Shown here: piece by piece, positions 33,408 to 45,636 of the stretch
Layout: the number at the start of each line of letters is the position of its first letter
How positions within the stretch are numbered: position 1 is the first letter of the stretch
Source: Diplolepis rosae
Lineage: Eukaryota; Arthropoda; Insecta; Hymenoptera; Diplolepididae
Length of the DNA stretch: 64,000 nucleotides
Direction: 5' to 3'
NCBI GenBank assembly: GCA_030998225.1
Contig: JAPYXD010000466.1
Location: forward strand, 5,001,001 to 5,065,000
Translations under genes and position numbers: made by a program
Notes under the pieces: generated by a model
What the model was told of the DNA's origin: nothing
The model's database searches: none
The model's input: the letters and a program-made list of their open reading frames with translations, nothing else

Positions 33408-34639
33408 CACTGAAAGAAATTTATCGTGAATACAGACAATTTTCTGGTTATATTAGCAAAAGAGTTTGGCTGTCTCAGATACAGCTAAACTGTATGGGTG
33501 TTTCATAAAAACAGTTATAGTTGAAGGGATACTACTGCACCAGTAATATATTTTCAATACACACATCCAAACTGATATGGCTGCAACAGATGAAACATGG
33601 TTATGGTTCCTTTAGCCAAACTCTGTTTTGGAAAATCAGCTCAACTTCAAACAGACGCTTGTCTGCTAGTGATGCGTAGTAGTTTCAGAGGTTAGGGGTA
33701 AGTAAGCTATTATATCAGTGGTTGATTATAAATCTAAAAAAAAAAAATTAATCGATACCAGCAATACGTGTTTTGTATGCATGATCACATACGATCACTC
33801 TGCAAACGTTTGAACGCACACCAAAATACATCCTTGAAACAAACCATTTTGTTTTGCTAAATCAGCATAACAGTCGATGGATAATACAATCAGAAGGACA
33901 TTTATGAAAGTTTCCTGAGCTCCCTAGCGTACCCGTGTGAGAGAACGGTCATAGAATACTCTGACCGTTCTCTGACTGTTCTATAACCGTTCTATGACCT
34001 CGCATTATTACGGCTAAGATCGGTAAAAAATACATTAAAAGCTTTGCAATTATGATTCTGTGGCGAAATTTGGATTAGAAGGTGAAGCAATAAATACAAT
34101 ATCTTATTTCTAAGCGATAAAAACTAGGAATACATCATGTACCTTTCACTGAAGGCAGTGCAGTGGTTCACCATTCGCGGAACGTCTCCACCAATAGTAA
34201 CCCATCACGGTGGAGACGTTCCGCCAATTGTGAACCACTGCACTGCCTTCAATGACAGGTATTATGTTTTTCTAGTTTTTATCGCTTAGAAATAAGATAT
34301 TGTATTTATTGCTTCACCTTCTAATCCAAATTTCGCCACAGAATCATAATTACAAAGCTTTTAATGTCTTTTTTACCGATCTTAGCCGTAATAATGCGAG
34401 GTCATAGAACGGTCATAGAACAATCAGAGAATTTTATGACCGTTCTCTCACACGGGTCCGCTAGGGCTGATAGCTAATTTAAAGACATGTTATTAGCTCA
34501 ACTAGTATTTGTTAATTTCTTATTCATACTTATTAACACACAAAATAATATAACTGAAGTAAGAAGATTTTCTTTCTAATTTGGATAGAAATTCTCTAAC
34601 AAACTCGGTTTGTTAGACACAATACCATTTCTTTCAGTG
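33408..34639. mobile_element. CACTG-ended element P1 with a nested foldback
   Basis: Both ends read CACTGAAAGAAAT inward (left 33408, right 34639). The flanks are CA on both sides (33406-33407, 34640-34641). The interior has no transposase. The F1a hairpin sits in the middle. Confidence 0.75.
33922..34466. repeat. F1 foldback element, copy a
   Basis: A near-perfect hairpin of 545 bp with arms of about 260 bp and a loop near 34190-34212. Ends are CCCTAGCGTACCCGTGTGAG / CCCTAGCGGACCCGTGTGAG. The arms contain clustered GAACGGTCATAGAA/GACCGTTCT words, then 'cattattacggctaagatcgg', 'aaatttggattagaaggtga' and a core ending GGAACGTCTCCACC. CT lies on both flanks and may be the target duplication. 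Confidence 0.9.
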
Positions 34640-34641
34640 CA

Positions 34642-35118
34642 GACGAAAATATCAACTTTGCCCCTTGAAAACCACTATATTAATTTCTGATATACGTAAA
34701 CCCTGCTTGCCTCACTTTATGATTCACTTTTACGATTTATTCTAACGAAAAGTCACTGAGTGTGAAAAATCGTCATCTAACATCCAATTGAATTTGTTTT
34801 CTCCTTTTGATAAAACGGGATTGAAAAAAAATGTAGAAACCGCTTGAAATTAATTTTAATCAAGATGCTTTTTCTGATTATATTTACACTATTATTTTCC
34901 AATCAAAATCTGATTTTCTTCAAATTTAAAAAAATTTATTAAATTATTTCAAATCTTTTTCTATAAGGTATTGTCTTGAAACAATTTTTTAAAAATATTC
35001 GTTATATTTTATTTTTTCTTACTTTTTTTCATTCTAATATAGCCTTGGTTTATATTTGGGTGGAACTAGGTTCCGTTATTTGTAATATTTGTTAGTAGTA
35101 TTTGTAAAAAAGCGCTTA
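34642..35118. other. unassigned AT-rich DNA
   Basis: Nothing recognised between the two foldback-bearing transposons. Confidence 0.4.
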
Positions 35119-36836
35119 CACGGAGAAACTTTTCATTGTAAAATCTACTATTATTATATTTATTTTTACTAAAAGTCAATAGGAAGCGAGGATATAGTAA
35201 CAAAACTAGTATTATTTACCATAGCGGTAGGAGGAAATACATTTTCTGAACCAATTGTAGATATAGTGCAACTTTATAAATTACCATTGAGAGTTGCAAT
35301 GATTAATATCTTTGATGGCAAATTGAAACTAGAAATAAGTGATAACTATATAAATAAAAAGTAAAACTATGTATGCAAGAATTGGTCTTTTGAATAATAT
35401 AAAATACATCATATATTGGAATAGTACGTTGTCAAAATTCCCATTGGAAATATTAAATGTACTGCCGAGTGACGTCAGATATTTGTCGGTACCCGATATA
35501 GTAATATATTTTTTTACATTTGAATATGGCGCCTTTCTAACTTACGATTTTTTCTAGCAGAGGGACTACCGAGCTTTTCCTCGCAAACCGTAAAAGTTTC
35601 CACAGTTCAGTATATAATGAAGTTGTTACAGTGTAATTGTCATATCACTGCGATGCGTTTATGAATGTGTGCGTTGTGCAGTTAGATTAAGTTGCGTTGA
35701 GTTAGTAATTGAGCGTGCATTGGTATGTTTATTATTTATATTAATATATATGTATGTGTATGTAAATATGTAACTATGTTTATAAATACTCTCTCTATGT
35801 AGCTCACAAAATCTAATAAGAACTATGGTAAAATTGACGAATGATTGATTTTTTTTATATCATGGAGGTGCAATTATTTCCTATTTTCGATAGGAAAAGT
35901 TATAAATATGGTTCCATTATCTCTAAAAGACTATGGTAATTCGGTTAGACAGAAGATGTGACTTTACTATTGTCTTTTGTAAACTTCCTAGCGGACCCAT
36001 GTGAGAGAACGGTCATAGAATACTCTGACCGTTCTCTGACTGTTCTATGACCGTTCTATGACCTCGCATTATTACGGCTAAGATCGGTAAAAAAGACATT
36101 AAAAGCTTTGCAATTATGATTCTGTGGCGAAATTTGGATTAGAAGGTGAAGCAATCAATACAATTATCTTATTTTTCAGCGATAAAAACTAGAAAAACAT
36201 AATACCTGTCATTGAAGGCAGTGCAGTGGTTCACAATTGGCGGAACGTCTCCACCGTGAAGGTTTACTGGTTTACTATAGGTGGAGACGTTCCGCCAATT
36301 GTGAACCACTGCACTGCCTTCAATGACAGGTATTATGTTTTTCTAGTTTTTATCGCTGAAAGATAAGATAATTGTATTGATTGCTTCACCTTCTAATCCA
36401 AATTTCGCCACAGAATCATAATTACAAAGCTTTTAATGTCTTTTTTACCGATCTTAGCCGTAATAATGCGAGGTCATAGAACGGTCATAGAACAGTCAGA
36501 GAACGGTCAGAGTATTCTATGACCGTTCTCTCACACGGGTCCGCTAGGGTTAACATTCTTTTTTAGCAATTAATGAAACATTTATTGGGTTTACTTCAAT
36601 ATAATTTGTTCGATGTGTCGATTACGATTTTACTATTTCAAGTAATAAAATTTTCTTTTGTTTTTAGGCATAAGTACAATTATATCACCATTTTCTCCAA
36701 TATTATTAGTAAGTCCATAGTTTAATATTCAAAATAGTAATTTCTAAAAAAGTGACGTTATATCCTCGTTTCCTATTGACTTTTAGTAAAAATAAATATA
36801 ATAATACTAAATTTTGCAATGAAGAGTTTCTCCGTG
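35119..36836. mobile_element. CACGG-ended element P2 with 80-bp TIRs and a nested foldback
   Basis: Inverted arms 35119-35198 and 36757-36836 begin CACGGAGAAACT and share 'ctattatta...tatttatttttactaaaagtcaatagga'. They differ at about seven positions. Flanks are TA (left) and TG (right). The interior holds the F1b hairpin and a 62-codon frame (35369-35557) that I do not recognise. Confidence 0.85.
35986..36549. repeat. F1 foldback element, copy b
   Basis: A 564-bp hairpin, arms of about 265 bp, loop near 36255-36280. Same ends (CCTAGCGGACCC) and core as copy a, with few differences between arms. Confidence 0.9.
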
Positions 36837-38334
36837 TGGTTGAAAAAATGGCTAGGAATCGACAATAAACTACAGGCTCAGATAATTTTTCAAATACTTA
36901 GATTTATTTATAAATAATCTAAGAATTAATGTGTGTGTCTAATGTATATATGAAATATAGTAATATTTTCAACAGTGTATTTCCTATTCGATACTCAAGA
37001 ATAAGATCCGAACTTTTTCATGAAGATAAATTTAACCAGTTTGGATCAAGTAAAACTTTGTGCATCGAATAAAAGATTTTCTCCAGGTAGATTGTTCTCG
37101 CGACTGCTATACAGATCATCATGATTCAGTAACAGAGATTAACTCTCCTGCATGGGAAAAATCATGCGGAGAGCACTGGTCTTCGATGAAGTCTTCTCGA
37201 GTATCATGTTTAAGAAGGCCCCGCATTCCTAGACGGCTTATTGGCTGGACTACATATATTGTATATATATATAGCATCGTTTTCAGCGGCTTATATACAA
37301 AGGTGCTAGATTTGTTTCTTTATCTTATCCTACCATCGGCATCGTCAGCGGATACCCACGGCTTCTAAAACATAAATACAACTGTATTATAAAAGATTAA
37401 GAAATTAAGAAACTGTATAATATTCATCTCAAGTACAGATTAAACCTAACTCAGTCAAATTTTAAATCTAATTTTTGAATATATTTAATTCGTGAGAAAT
37501 GTAATTAAAGTTTCTTTTCTACAAGTATTAAATCATCCTTTAATGTTATGCCGCAGTTTTACTTTAAAATTTTAATAAACTAAAAGAATATATTTTTTAA
37601 ATCTAGGCTCTATCTAGAAACCATCTTGACCTCTAAATTCGAGCTAGCTATAGATTTTATAGTTCGGACGGAGATTAAAAAGCCTGAAAAATTATTTTTT
37701 GTTCGGGATAAATTGCTAAGCTTACATCTAAATGACTAACCTTACGGTAATGCAGATGGAAATTATAAAAAACAGTTGTACACAACAAAAAGAAACCTCT
37801 GTAGTACACGGAAAAAAATTTAACTAGGCGACCGAACGAATGAAGAATGATCTCAATTTCAAAGAATTAATGTGTACAAATCATATAAAACTTTAGTCAA
37901 ATTGTATAAATTGTTTAGGTGAAGAAGCACATTTCACACAGTTGCTGAATAACAGAAATTATTATTTTCTACAAATTGCATATGCTTCCAATATAGTAGA
38001 ATTAGGTAAAAAGTATAAATGAAATATAAATATATATTCCCATAGCAGCAACTTGTTTATCAGCTATTGTCAATTTCGATATCTCTATGCTAGCTTATGA
38101 TTTTTCGAAATGAAACTCAAATTCAAAAGCTGGCCCACTTATTTCTTGCACCGTTCATGCTCTAATTCAGTTACGTCACGACATTTTGCGGAAACTATAG
38201 TACGGTTATCTATAGTGTTTTTTGCTTTTTTCGTTGACCGATGCAATCTCCTACGTAAATTAAGGCCTTCTCTTATTTTAATGTACTTTTGAGTTAATTA
38301 TTATCATATTTATTATTAAGCAAACTGTTAAACG
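36837..38334. other. unassigned DNA
   Basis: A 102-codon frame at 37060-37368 has no recognisable domain. A single end-like TA|CACGGAAAAAAAT sits at 37803-37816 without a visible partner nearby. Confidence 0.4.
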
Positions 38335-38404
38335 ATGGCTGATTCTTATGTACGCAACATTCTCCATCAGTGGAAGTTGGATAAGTACATTCCCGTATTT
38401 GAAG
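38335..38404 (+). CDS. putative first exon, SAM-like start
   Basis: ATG at 38335 opens 23 codons plus one base: MADSYVRNILHQWKLDKYIP then VFE, followed by the donor gttagt. The pattern W.L..YI..FE resembles the first helix of SAM-like domains found at the start of several insect proteins. Phase 1 donor, as in the mini-exons at 28484 and 54705. No downstream exon could be assigned, so this may be the first exon of a host gene extending into unassigned DNA or a transposon relic. Confidence 0.35.
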
Positions 38405-39711
38405 GTTAGTTTTGCATATTTTTCCATTTTCATGTTTTTTTACTTACTGCAATCAAAATATGTATGTTTACAAACTGCTTGTAATTTCTTATTGTAAATC
38501 ATTTTTATGAAGAGAGAAATAAAGAAAAACTAATTTACGCTGATATATACAATTGATGAACGGAAAAATTATATCATATTTTTATTTGCTTATACTGCAT
38601 AAATATGTATCGTGTCGCATAACCTACAAATGACACAAAATTATTTTGTTATTGCCATGTTCTTAAGGTTGTAACTACGGCGGCTGTACTTTTCAATTAT
38701 TAGCCTTCTTTTATTATTGTAAAATCTCAGTTCTAGCTATAAACAGTGCCTTTCTCGACTATAGAATATCGCTAGAATAGCTAAAGTGGTTACGGATATT
38801 CACTATAGCTGATTCCAAAATATTCCTTCATTCGCTCGTTCGTTACCAGCTAAACGTTGAACTGTCGCAAAGAATAACTTTGCTTTCACAACCACACTTT
38901 TTTTCGTGTATGAAATGCAAGCACTTGCGATAAAATGTTAGGAAGAAACAGATTCTTTCTGTCGAAACAACTACTTTTGTCAATAAAATGTCTGCAAAAG
39001 AATTCATTAAAAAAAAAAAAAAAACCATTTTTCATGATTTATCATATCAAAATTATTACAAGTTAATTACATACCTTAATTGTTATGATGAATGTGATTA
39101 TGTGGATGTGATTATGATTAACGATGGATGGCAAAAGTAGCAAGTTCATATGAACAACTTGCTTCAGTATCTTCATGTTTACGTCCAAGATACATTAATA
39201 GTATTATAGTTTTGGTTACTAGGAAGTAAAGCTTAGTCTGCATAGCGAATGTTATTTTTCTTTATATAATATGAAGTTACAAAAATAAACACAAATAAAT
39301 GTTTCAAACGACGATAGAACAAAAATTACAATTTTACTTATTTAAGAAATCATTGTTAAGAATTCTCATGCTTCATCATACATTCATCAAAATACTCGGA
39401 AAAAAATTTGGTAGAGATGCTGCACTACCTCTAGTGCTCCTACATCACTACACTGGAGGGCAACTGCAACGCTCTTTAAAGGTTAGCAGGCTTTTAATCA
39501 TTTCGTTATTTTGGCATAGTGTCAGATTATTTTTATTTTCACATTGAAAATTATCAATGGCAGATATAAAAAAATGTAAAAAGTAAGGCAAACATCTCGG
39601 CCACATATGGGGACCCTCTTTAGTGCCATCAATTAGAAGATTAATTCAAAATTTCCTTAAAAGAATAAAATACAGGTTTACTTTTTTGTGGACTAATTGC
39701 TCTGCCACAAT
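38405..39711. other. unassigned DNA
   Basis: An A15 run lies at about 39009-39023. The frame 39299-39547 has no recognisable domain although a donor-like gttagc follows LQRSLKG near 39480. Confidence 0.4.
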
Positions 39712-39786
39712 TGTAGGAGAGCTGCTGCCCCACATAAAGGAAAGCTGTTGCTCCGAATAGATAATGCTGCGGCATGTCATATAAAC
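39712..39786 (+). pseudogene. possible DDE transposase relic (pogo/Tigger-like motif)
   Basis: The frame reads PHKGKLLLRIDNAAACHIN-stop. A K-L-L-L-.-.-DNA-.-.-H pattern is the second catalytic block of pogo/Tigger-type DDE transposases. Only about 24 codons are recognisable, with no other block nearby, so this is weak. Confidence 0.25.
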
Positions 39787-40059
39787 TGATATTTGACTTT
39801 ATTTTTCAATGGATACAAGTAATTCGATTGTTTTGATATTTCTGAAATCCTCGTTAACTATTATATATCTTTTGAAGAATTTGTTTAATTTCTTAAAATG
39901 ATGTAAAATTATTTGAAATCTATACATTGAGGTTGGGTTATTTGTAAACAGATCGAAATGTACCAAAAAGTACTTCTATATACACGGTGAACTATTTTAA
40001 TCTACAATCTCAAATATCTTCTAAAATACTTTATCTACGAAAAAATGGTTCGGACAAAG
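39787..40059. other. unassigned DNA
   Basis: AT-rich, with an isolated TATACACGGTGAACT near 39995. Nothing else recognised. Confidence 0.3.
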
Positions 40060-40523
40060 GTTGACCAGGACCGAGGGGGACATTTGATTATATCATCAAT
40101 TTTGACCCTGAGGTCAATTTTCAATGTCAAATGGAGGTAAGACCCTTTTCTTGAATGAGAACCCCTATTTTTGACTGCGGATTTGAAAAGAGCGGGAAAT
40201 TTCACGTCAAAAATGACCTGTGAAAAAATGGTTATGTGACCTCGGAAAGGTAAAAAATTAAGTTCAAATGTCTGAGAAACGACCAGATGCCCTTTTTCTG
40301 AATTGTCTTAGTTTTTCGGGGTAAACAAACGTTCAAGATGCTTCGCGAAAGTCGATGAAATGTTAAGATGTACATCACCTTGACCATCATGACCTTCAGG
40401 TCAATTTTCAAGGTGACTTGAAGGTCAAGACGATTTTTCTTAGATTGAACTCTGTGCCCAGATAAATTTTTTTTGTAGATTTCAGGCTGTGGATTGTTAT
40501 CACAACACCCCCCCCCCCCCCCC
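40060..40523. repeat. degenerate 282-bp duplication ending in a C16 run
   Basis: 'tgacc(c/t)t(g/c)aggtcaattttcaa(t/g)gt' occurs at about 40104 and 40386. Both are followed by related text. AGGTCA/TGACCT half-sites are frequent. A C16 run is at 40508-40523. Confidence 0.5.
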
Positions 40524-40805
40524 AACACACCCGGACAGTAACAATCATTTCGGATAAGATGTAAAGACTGTGACTATGTAGTTACAAAAGTGACAATCTT
40601 GCCAATGTCACGTCTCTGTGACTAGTTACAAAAAAAAGACACTTTGTCCTTACTTTTAGCGTTACCCAGAAACAACGGCGTGGACGTAGTAAGTTCTGTT
40701 TCCTTTGGGGTGTTTTCCTATCGTGGGTTCCCCTTGCCTCTCACGTTTTGGGTGGTTGATTAACGTGAGTCCCCTAGCCTTTCACTATTGCTACCAGTGT
40801 TACAA
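40524..40805. other. probable 3' flank of the DD41D relic
   Basis: TGTGACTA(T)GTAGTTACAAAA occurs twice (about 40569 and 40618). No terminal inverted repeat of the adjacent transposase could be fixed. Confidence 0.3.
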
Positions 40806-41471
40806 TTAGCCACGGAGTAACTGTTCGAAATGCTCTCCATTGGCTTGAAGACACAAACGTGGACGTCTTTCAAAACCGTCGACAGTTTTAAACAATGTTT
40901 CTCGAGAGATGCCTGCGCAAGCTCTCCGAATCCTTTCCATCAGATCTTCTCTTGTTGTGGGTCGCTGAGCAAAAACTACATTTTTAATATAACCCCATAA
41001 ATAGAAATCAGGTGATGTTAGATCTGGTGAGCAGGGGGGCCATTCAAATGGACCTCCTCGTCCAACCCGTCTCTCATTAAAATTTAAGTTCAAAAACTCA
41101 CGCACGATGAGTGCAAAATGTGGCGGAGCACCATCTTGTTGAAGCCACATTCTTTGTCTTGTTGCTAAGTCAACGTTCTATAATAGTCCAGGTAAATGGG
41201 CCCTTGACAACTCTAAATAAGTGTGTCTGTCAACGATTCCGTTAAAAAAGTAGGGTCCAATTAAATAGCCATTTACTATTCCGCACCACATCATAACACT
41301 CCATCGATTTTGATGATCCATCGGTCTGCACCAGTGAGGATTTTTGTCCGACCAATAATGACAGTTATGTTTATCGAGCTGTCCGTCGCTGCATATCGAA
41401 GAATGGACCGAAAAAGGGAAGGAAACAGAAGCCGAGTGAAACGGTTTCGTAAAAGGAGAACAATTAGCCAA
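40806..41471 (-). pseudogene. DD41D-type transposase, C-terminal part, copy 3
   Basis: Two frames on the minus strand. The first (41471-41178) has a conserved DKHNCHYWSDKNPHWCRP stretch, then RWSVMMWCGIVNGYLIGPYFF. A frameshift near 41165 leads to MWLQQDGAPPHFA (second catalytic D) and SPDLTSPDFYLWGY (third D), with 41 residues between them. The C-terminus CLQANGEHFEQLL ends at 40806. The N-terminal DNA-binding half is missing, and the region of the first D is not clearly preserved. It complements copy 1 (3709-4239), which keeps only the N-terminal half. Confidence 0.85.
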
Positions 41472-41521
41472 AAGTATAAGTATGAATCTGGTAAGTATTC
41501 ATCGCAATACGTTTATATTTT

Positions 41522-42384
41522 ATGTGCCACTGGCGCGCAAACAAATTGAACTGCGCATGCGCCTATAGCCATGCAACGGAGCACAGTCTTCTTCTTATTC
41601 TTCTTCTTCTTCGTACAGCGTTAGCACCTTACTGGCAAAGCCTTATACATTTGAACTGCGCATGCGTCTATCAAAATCCATTACTACTACACAAGATCGA
41701 TAAAATCAAAATGGCCGGGACTAGTCGTGACATATCAATTGTAATCACTAGCGCCGCAAACGACTACAATACTAGGTTAGATTCGAGTGTACGCATAAAA
41801 ACTCGTATACGCGCCAAAGTCACATAATAGTATATTACGTGCCTAGGCGCACAATGAGGGTTATTGCGTGACGAGCGACAATGCTCGCAGGAGATCGAAG
41901 CCAAGGCGTAGTCGAGGCGTAGCTGAGACAAAGGCGAGGCGCGTCAGTCCTGCGAGCATTGTCGCGAGACTCGCAATTTCCCGAATTGTGTGCATTGGCA
42001 CATATTCTTTTTTTTGTGACTCCGGTGTGGATACGAGTTTTTATGCGTACACTCAAATCTAATCTAGTATTGTAGTTGTTTGCAGCGCTAGTCATTAGAC
42101 TTGATATGTCACGACTAGTCCCAGCCATTTTTATTTTATCGATCTTGTGTAGTAGTAATGGATTTTAATAGACGCATGCGCAGTTCAAATGTACAAGGCT
42201 TTGCCAGTAAGATGCTAACGATGTACGAAGAAGAAGAAAAATAAGAAGAAGATTGTGCTTCGTTGTATGGCTATAGGCGCATGCGCAGTTCAATTTTTAC
42301 ATTTCATTCCTCTGTAGCGCAATATACTACATTGCACTACTGTTAACTGTGGCGAAAAAACGAGTTTGCGCGCCGGTGGCACAT
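41522..42384. repeat. A-B-A inverted composite
   Basis: A (+) at 41522-41826, B at about 41827-42005 and A (-) at about 42006-42384. Both A copies contain 'actgcgcatgcgc', 'cttcttcttattc' and the frame MAG TSRDIS..(M/I)TSAAN.YNTRLD. B has the hairpin GCGACAATGCTCGCAGGA...TCCTGCGAGCATTGTCGC. The left A lacks about 80 bases after its first end. Long inverted arms make the locus able to fold back. Confidence 0.75.
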
Positions 42385-43664
42385 AAAATAGAATACGTGC
42401 CAATGCATATACTATTATAGGTTATCATATTATTTTTTCAATAAAATTCGCAATTTACCTTGTTTTGTTTCTTGGCCAAAATGTTGCAAAAGCACGTCAC
42501 GTACAATTTATTTTTTAATCTAAAAAGTCTTTTGATTACTTTCTTACTTAATCTATAAATTCCTCGGGATCCCGCATAAGTTTTCGTTACCTGGTTTTCA
42601 AAAACCTTTTTGAATTCTTATTTTTGGTATTGGGTTTTTATATAACGGTTTTTGTGACTAAAATTTTTTGTAACTAAAAATAACTAGAGAGTGCTTTAAC
42701 AATACTTCAAAAGTTTAGACTCACTAATAACTTAAATGGTGTAGCATTACATTTCTTCTGAATACCTTACAAGTTTTCCTCAAGAAGTCTTCACTAGTTG
42801 AAAAGGAAAACTTACAAGTATCTCAAATAAAACTTTTGAAAATTTTTACTTGGGTTGTTCAAGTGTTCTCGGTATGGCCAAGTTGGTTTGAGAATGTAAT
42901 GCAATACATTAGATTCGGCAACTTCAGTGTATTGCAATACGTTGTTAAACCAATTTAGCCATGCCTAGAGAATACAGGTGCCGTGCGTTTTTCGCAAGCA
43001 GAGTGTTGTGCTTTCTTCGTATATCAAAATTCGTTTAAATTTGTGCAATAAAAGTAAAACGAATGTGGTGCGATTTTAGTAAATTCAGATTTGTGCGAAA
43101 TTCGGAAGAGAATTTTTTCGATGCGATTTATGATTAAATTTGAAACCTTACTGAACACAAATGTCAAAGAAGTGTCACTTTGACAAACATCATTCAAAAG
43201 TTACCCCTATTTAAAGATCTCATGCAGCTAAAAAAACAGACTGTACTACATGCCTTTAAAGAACTGTTATTGCAGAAATTCATTCTGATTTAAAACGATA
43301 TAAGAAATTTTTCATGAATGTGATTTTCAGGTTATGAGTTTGCTTCACAGCATGGAAGCACACTCATACTCTATAAATGCGCACACAATGACGCGTAACA
43401 TTTAATTTCGAAAATTCTCATTGGCACGACATGCTACTTTTTTTCACAAGTTTGTTTGGAAAAAAAGTTATCAAAAATTTTGAAAGTATTCGTTGTTGAC
43501 GTACTCAAGTGTTTGAACTGTCTTCATATACTAAGTGGAAGAATAGATACATCTTGACTGTGAGAAATCACTTTATTTTTTAATATTCAATTATTATATA
43601 TTGCTATATTGTTGGAAAATATTGGCTTTAAGTTCCCAAATTATTATTCTAACATAAATACATA
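42385..43664. other. unassigned DNA
   Basis: Nothing except the hairpin at 42863-42975. No gene recognised. Confidence 0.4.
42863..42975. repeat. 113-bp hairpin
   Basis: Arms of about 48 bp: 'gttctcggtatggccaa(g)...aatgcaatacatta' and its inverted form '...gtattgcaatac...agccatgcctagagaatac', with a loop of about 14 bases. No TIR family match elsewhere in the window was noticed. Confidence 0.75.
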
Positions 43665-44066
43665 ATAGTAGATTGTGTGCCAAGGGCGGCATGGTGGCGA
43701 TTGTGACGAGTGGGAAGTGTACCCGCCCGAGCGTAGCGAGGGCGGTATTCACACGAGTCACATCGCTACCATGTCGCTCGAGGTACACACGACGTTTTGT
43801 GTCCAAATTGGTGGGAAAAGTCGCGTTGCGTGCGAGTGCGTAGTTTGCCGCGGGCAGTCAAGTTTCGTGCGGTATGAACATTTTGCCCGTTGGAGCGAGC
43901 GGTATGAACATTATTGCCCTTTGAAGCGGGCGGTATGAACATTATCGCCCTTTGAAGCAGGCGGTATGAACATTTCGCCCGATTTTGACGCCGAGGCACA
44001 ATTGACTGCATGCCGCTCTACGCACAAGCATGCAATGCGACTTTTTCCGCCCGTTTGGACACAAAT
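43665..44066 (+). repeat. 402-bp GC-rich repeat G, copy 2
   Basis: Same length and order as 32719-33120, with a small number of substitutions. The 31-bp internal units are conserved in number. Confidence 0.9.
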
Positions 44067-45309
44067 ATTATTTCGGAGTATAAAAATAGTCAGAATTTAA
44101 AAAACTACCTTTCGGTCGTTTTTTCCATATATTAGTACGATACATGGAATTGATTTGGTGGACAAAACCAGTTCTAGAATAGGAGAACTTCCTCGAGGAA
44201 GTTGCGCGAAAGACATCTGGACATTGGTACACTGAGAAAAATATATCTGAATTTTTCCTGTTTTTTATAGGAAAATTTGCTAGTTGAAAAGAAGTATATA
44301 CTATTGCGAAACTGAAATAAGAGGATAAAAATGAAAGTATTTACTTTTTTTTATAGGAAAGTTGTTATTCAAATTTTGACGGAAATAGTACCTTACTTAC
44401 AGAAAATATGTACAGTAACTGAATCTAAAAATGTCCGATAAATTATGGGACTTTCTATGGTCCGTCAGATTTCCGATAAATGATCGGAATAAAAACCTCA
44501 AGTTCAATGCAGATTTTACTGGTTTTTTTTCGGACTGATGGTATCAACTATACACGACTCCGTGCATTAGTGTGCGGCGTGCTCACGTGAGCAGTGTACT
44601 TGTGTGAGTGTGTATATAGACGTGCGTCATCGTCATGCTCGAATGTAGTAATGTATTTTAGGCGCACAAGGTGACTTAGCGTACATGTGTACATGTACCT
44701 ATTTGAAGAAGTGAACTTGAAAAAATATTTATAAATTTTTGCTTTTTTTTTAATAAAACGCTACTTTATATGAAAACACAAAACTTCATAAAATTAATGA
44801 CTTTTTATGAAGTCAACTTCAATTTTTTTTATAGAGTCCGATTTTTTTATGAAATGCGATTTTTTATAAAAAAGACGAATCCTCATAAAAATACTGAATT
44901 TTCATAAAGTCAACTATACAAAAATTGTATAAAGTTTAGTCTTTTAATAAAAAAAAGTTCTTTATAAAACTTTCATCAGGTTTACTATATACAAAATTGG
45001 TACATTTATTCAGTTTTCATAAGATTCCATTATTAATACTCATAATGTATACATTTTTTTATAATGTTCACTTTATAAAAAAAACTATATGTAGGCAGCG
45101 GCAAAAATTTCAAACTCAACCATCTAATTAGCAAGAAAAATAAGTCCAGCTTTTTCTATGTAAGAGGTAATGATTATTTTCATACATAATCGTACGCTTA
45201 TTCCTATTATATTAAAAATACATTATTTGGTTTTTTTATCATAGGTATTGGTAAGAATAAGATAAACATTAAACATACATGGTATTCGATATATATTTTA
45301 TACAAAATA
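44067..45309. other. unassigned AT-rich DNA
   Basis: Contains a perfect 18-bp palindrome AACTTCCTCGAGGAAGTT at 44186-44203, and an isolated end TA|CACTGAGAAAAAT at about 44228. From 44740 to 45090 'ttttataaa/ttcataaa' words recur. No gene recognised. Confidence 0.4.
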
Positions 45310-45528
45310 CACGGAGAAAAATGGATGTTCAACTATGGGACAGCCATCTTATATGTTCAATTGTAATATCTAGATGTTCATCTGTAATATCCAAGATAAT
45401 AACCTCTACATAATTTAACATCTTAGATATTACAGCTGAATATCTAGATATTACAACTAAACATATAAGATGGCTGTCCCATAGTTAAGCATCTAGATGT
45501 TAATTCTAAACATCCATTTTTCTCTGTG
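45310..45528. mobile_element. 219-bp hairpin MITE with CACGG ends
   Basis: Ends CACGGAGAAAAATGGATGTT and CACAGAGAAAAATGGATGTT. TA flanks both sides (45308-45309, 45529-45530). The arms pair through 'gggacagccatcttatatgtt' and 'agatattaca'. Almost the whole element is one hairpin. Confidence 0.9.
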
Positions 45529-45636
45529 TAAGTTATGTAAAGAAATTGATGGACATTTTAAACTTTTATTCAGGATTTAAATTTTATCCATGAATTTTTA
45601 TAGAATATGTTCAATGATTGTTTTTTATATTTGCTA

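Noticed and set aside
37060..37368. 102-codon frame as a host gene
   Set aside because: No recognisable domain, the end overlaps low-complexity TATAT sequence, and no splice or conservation evidence.
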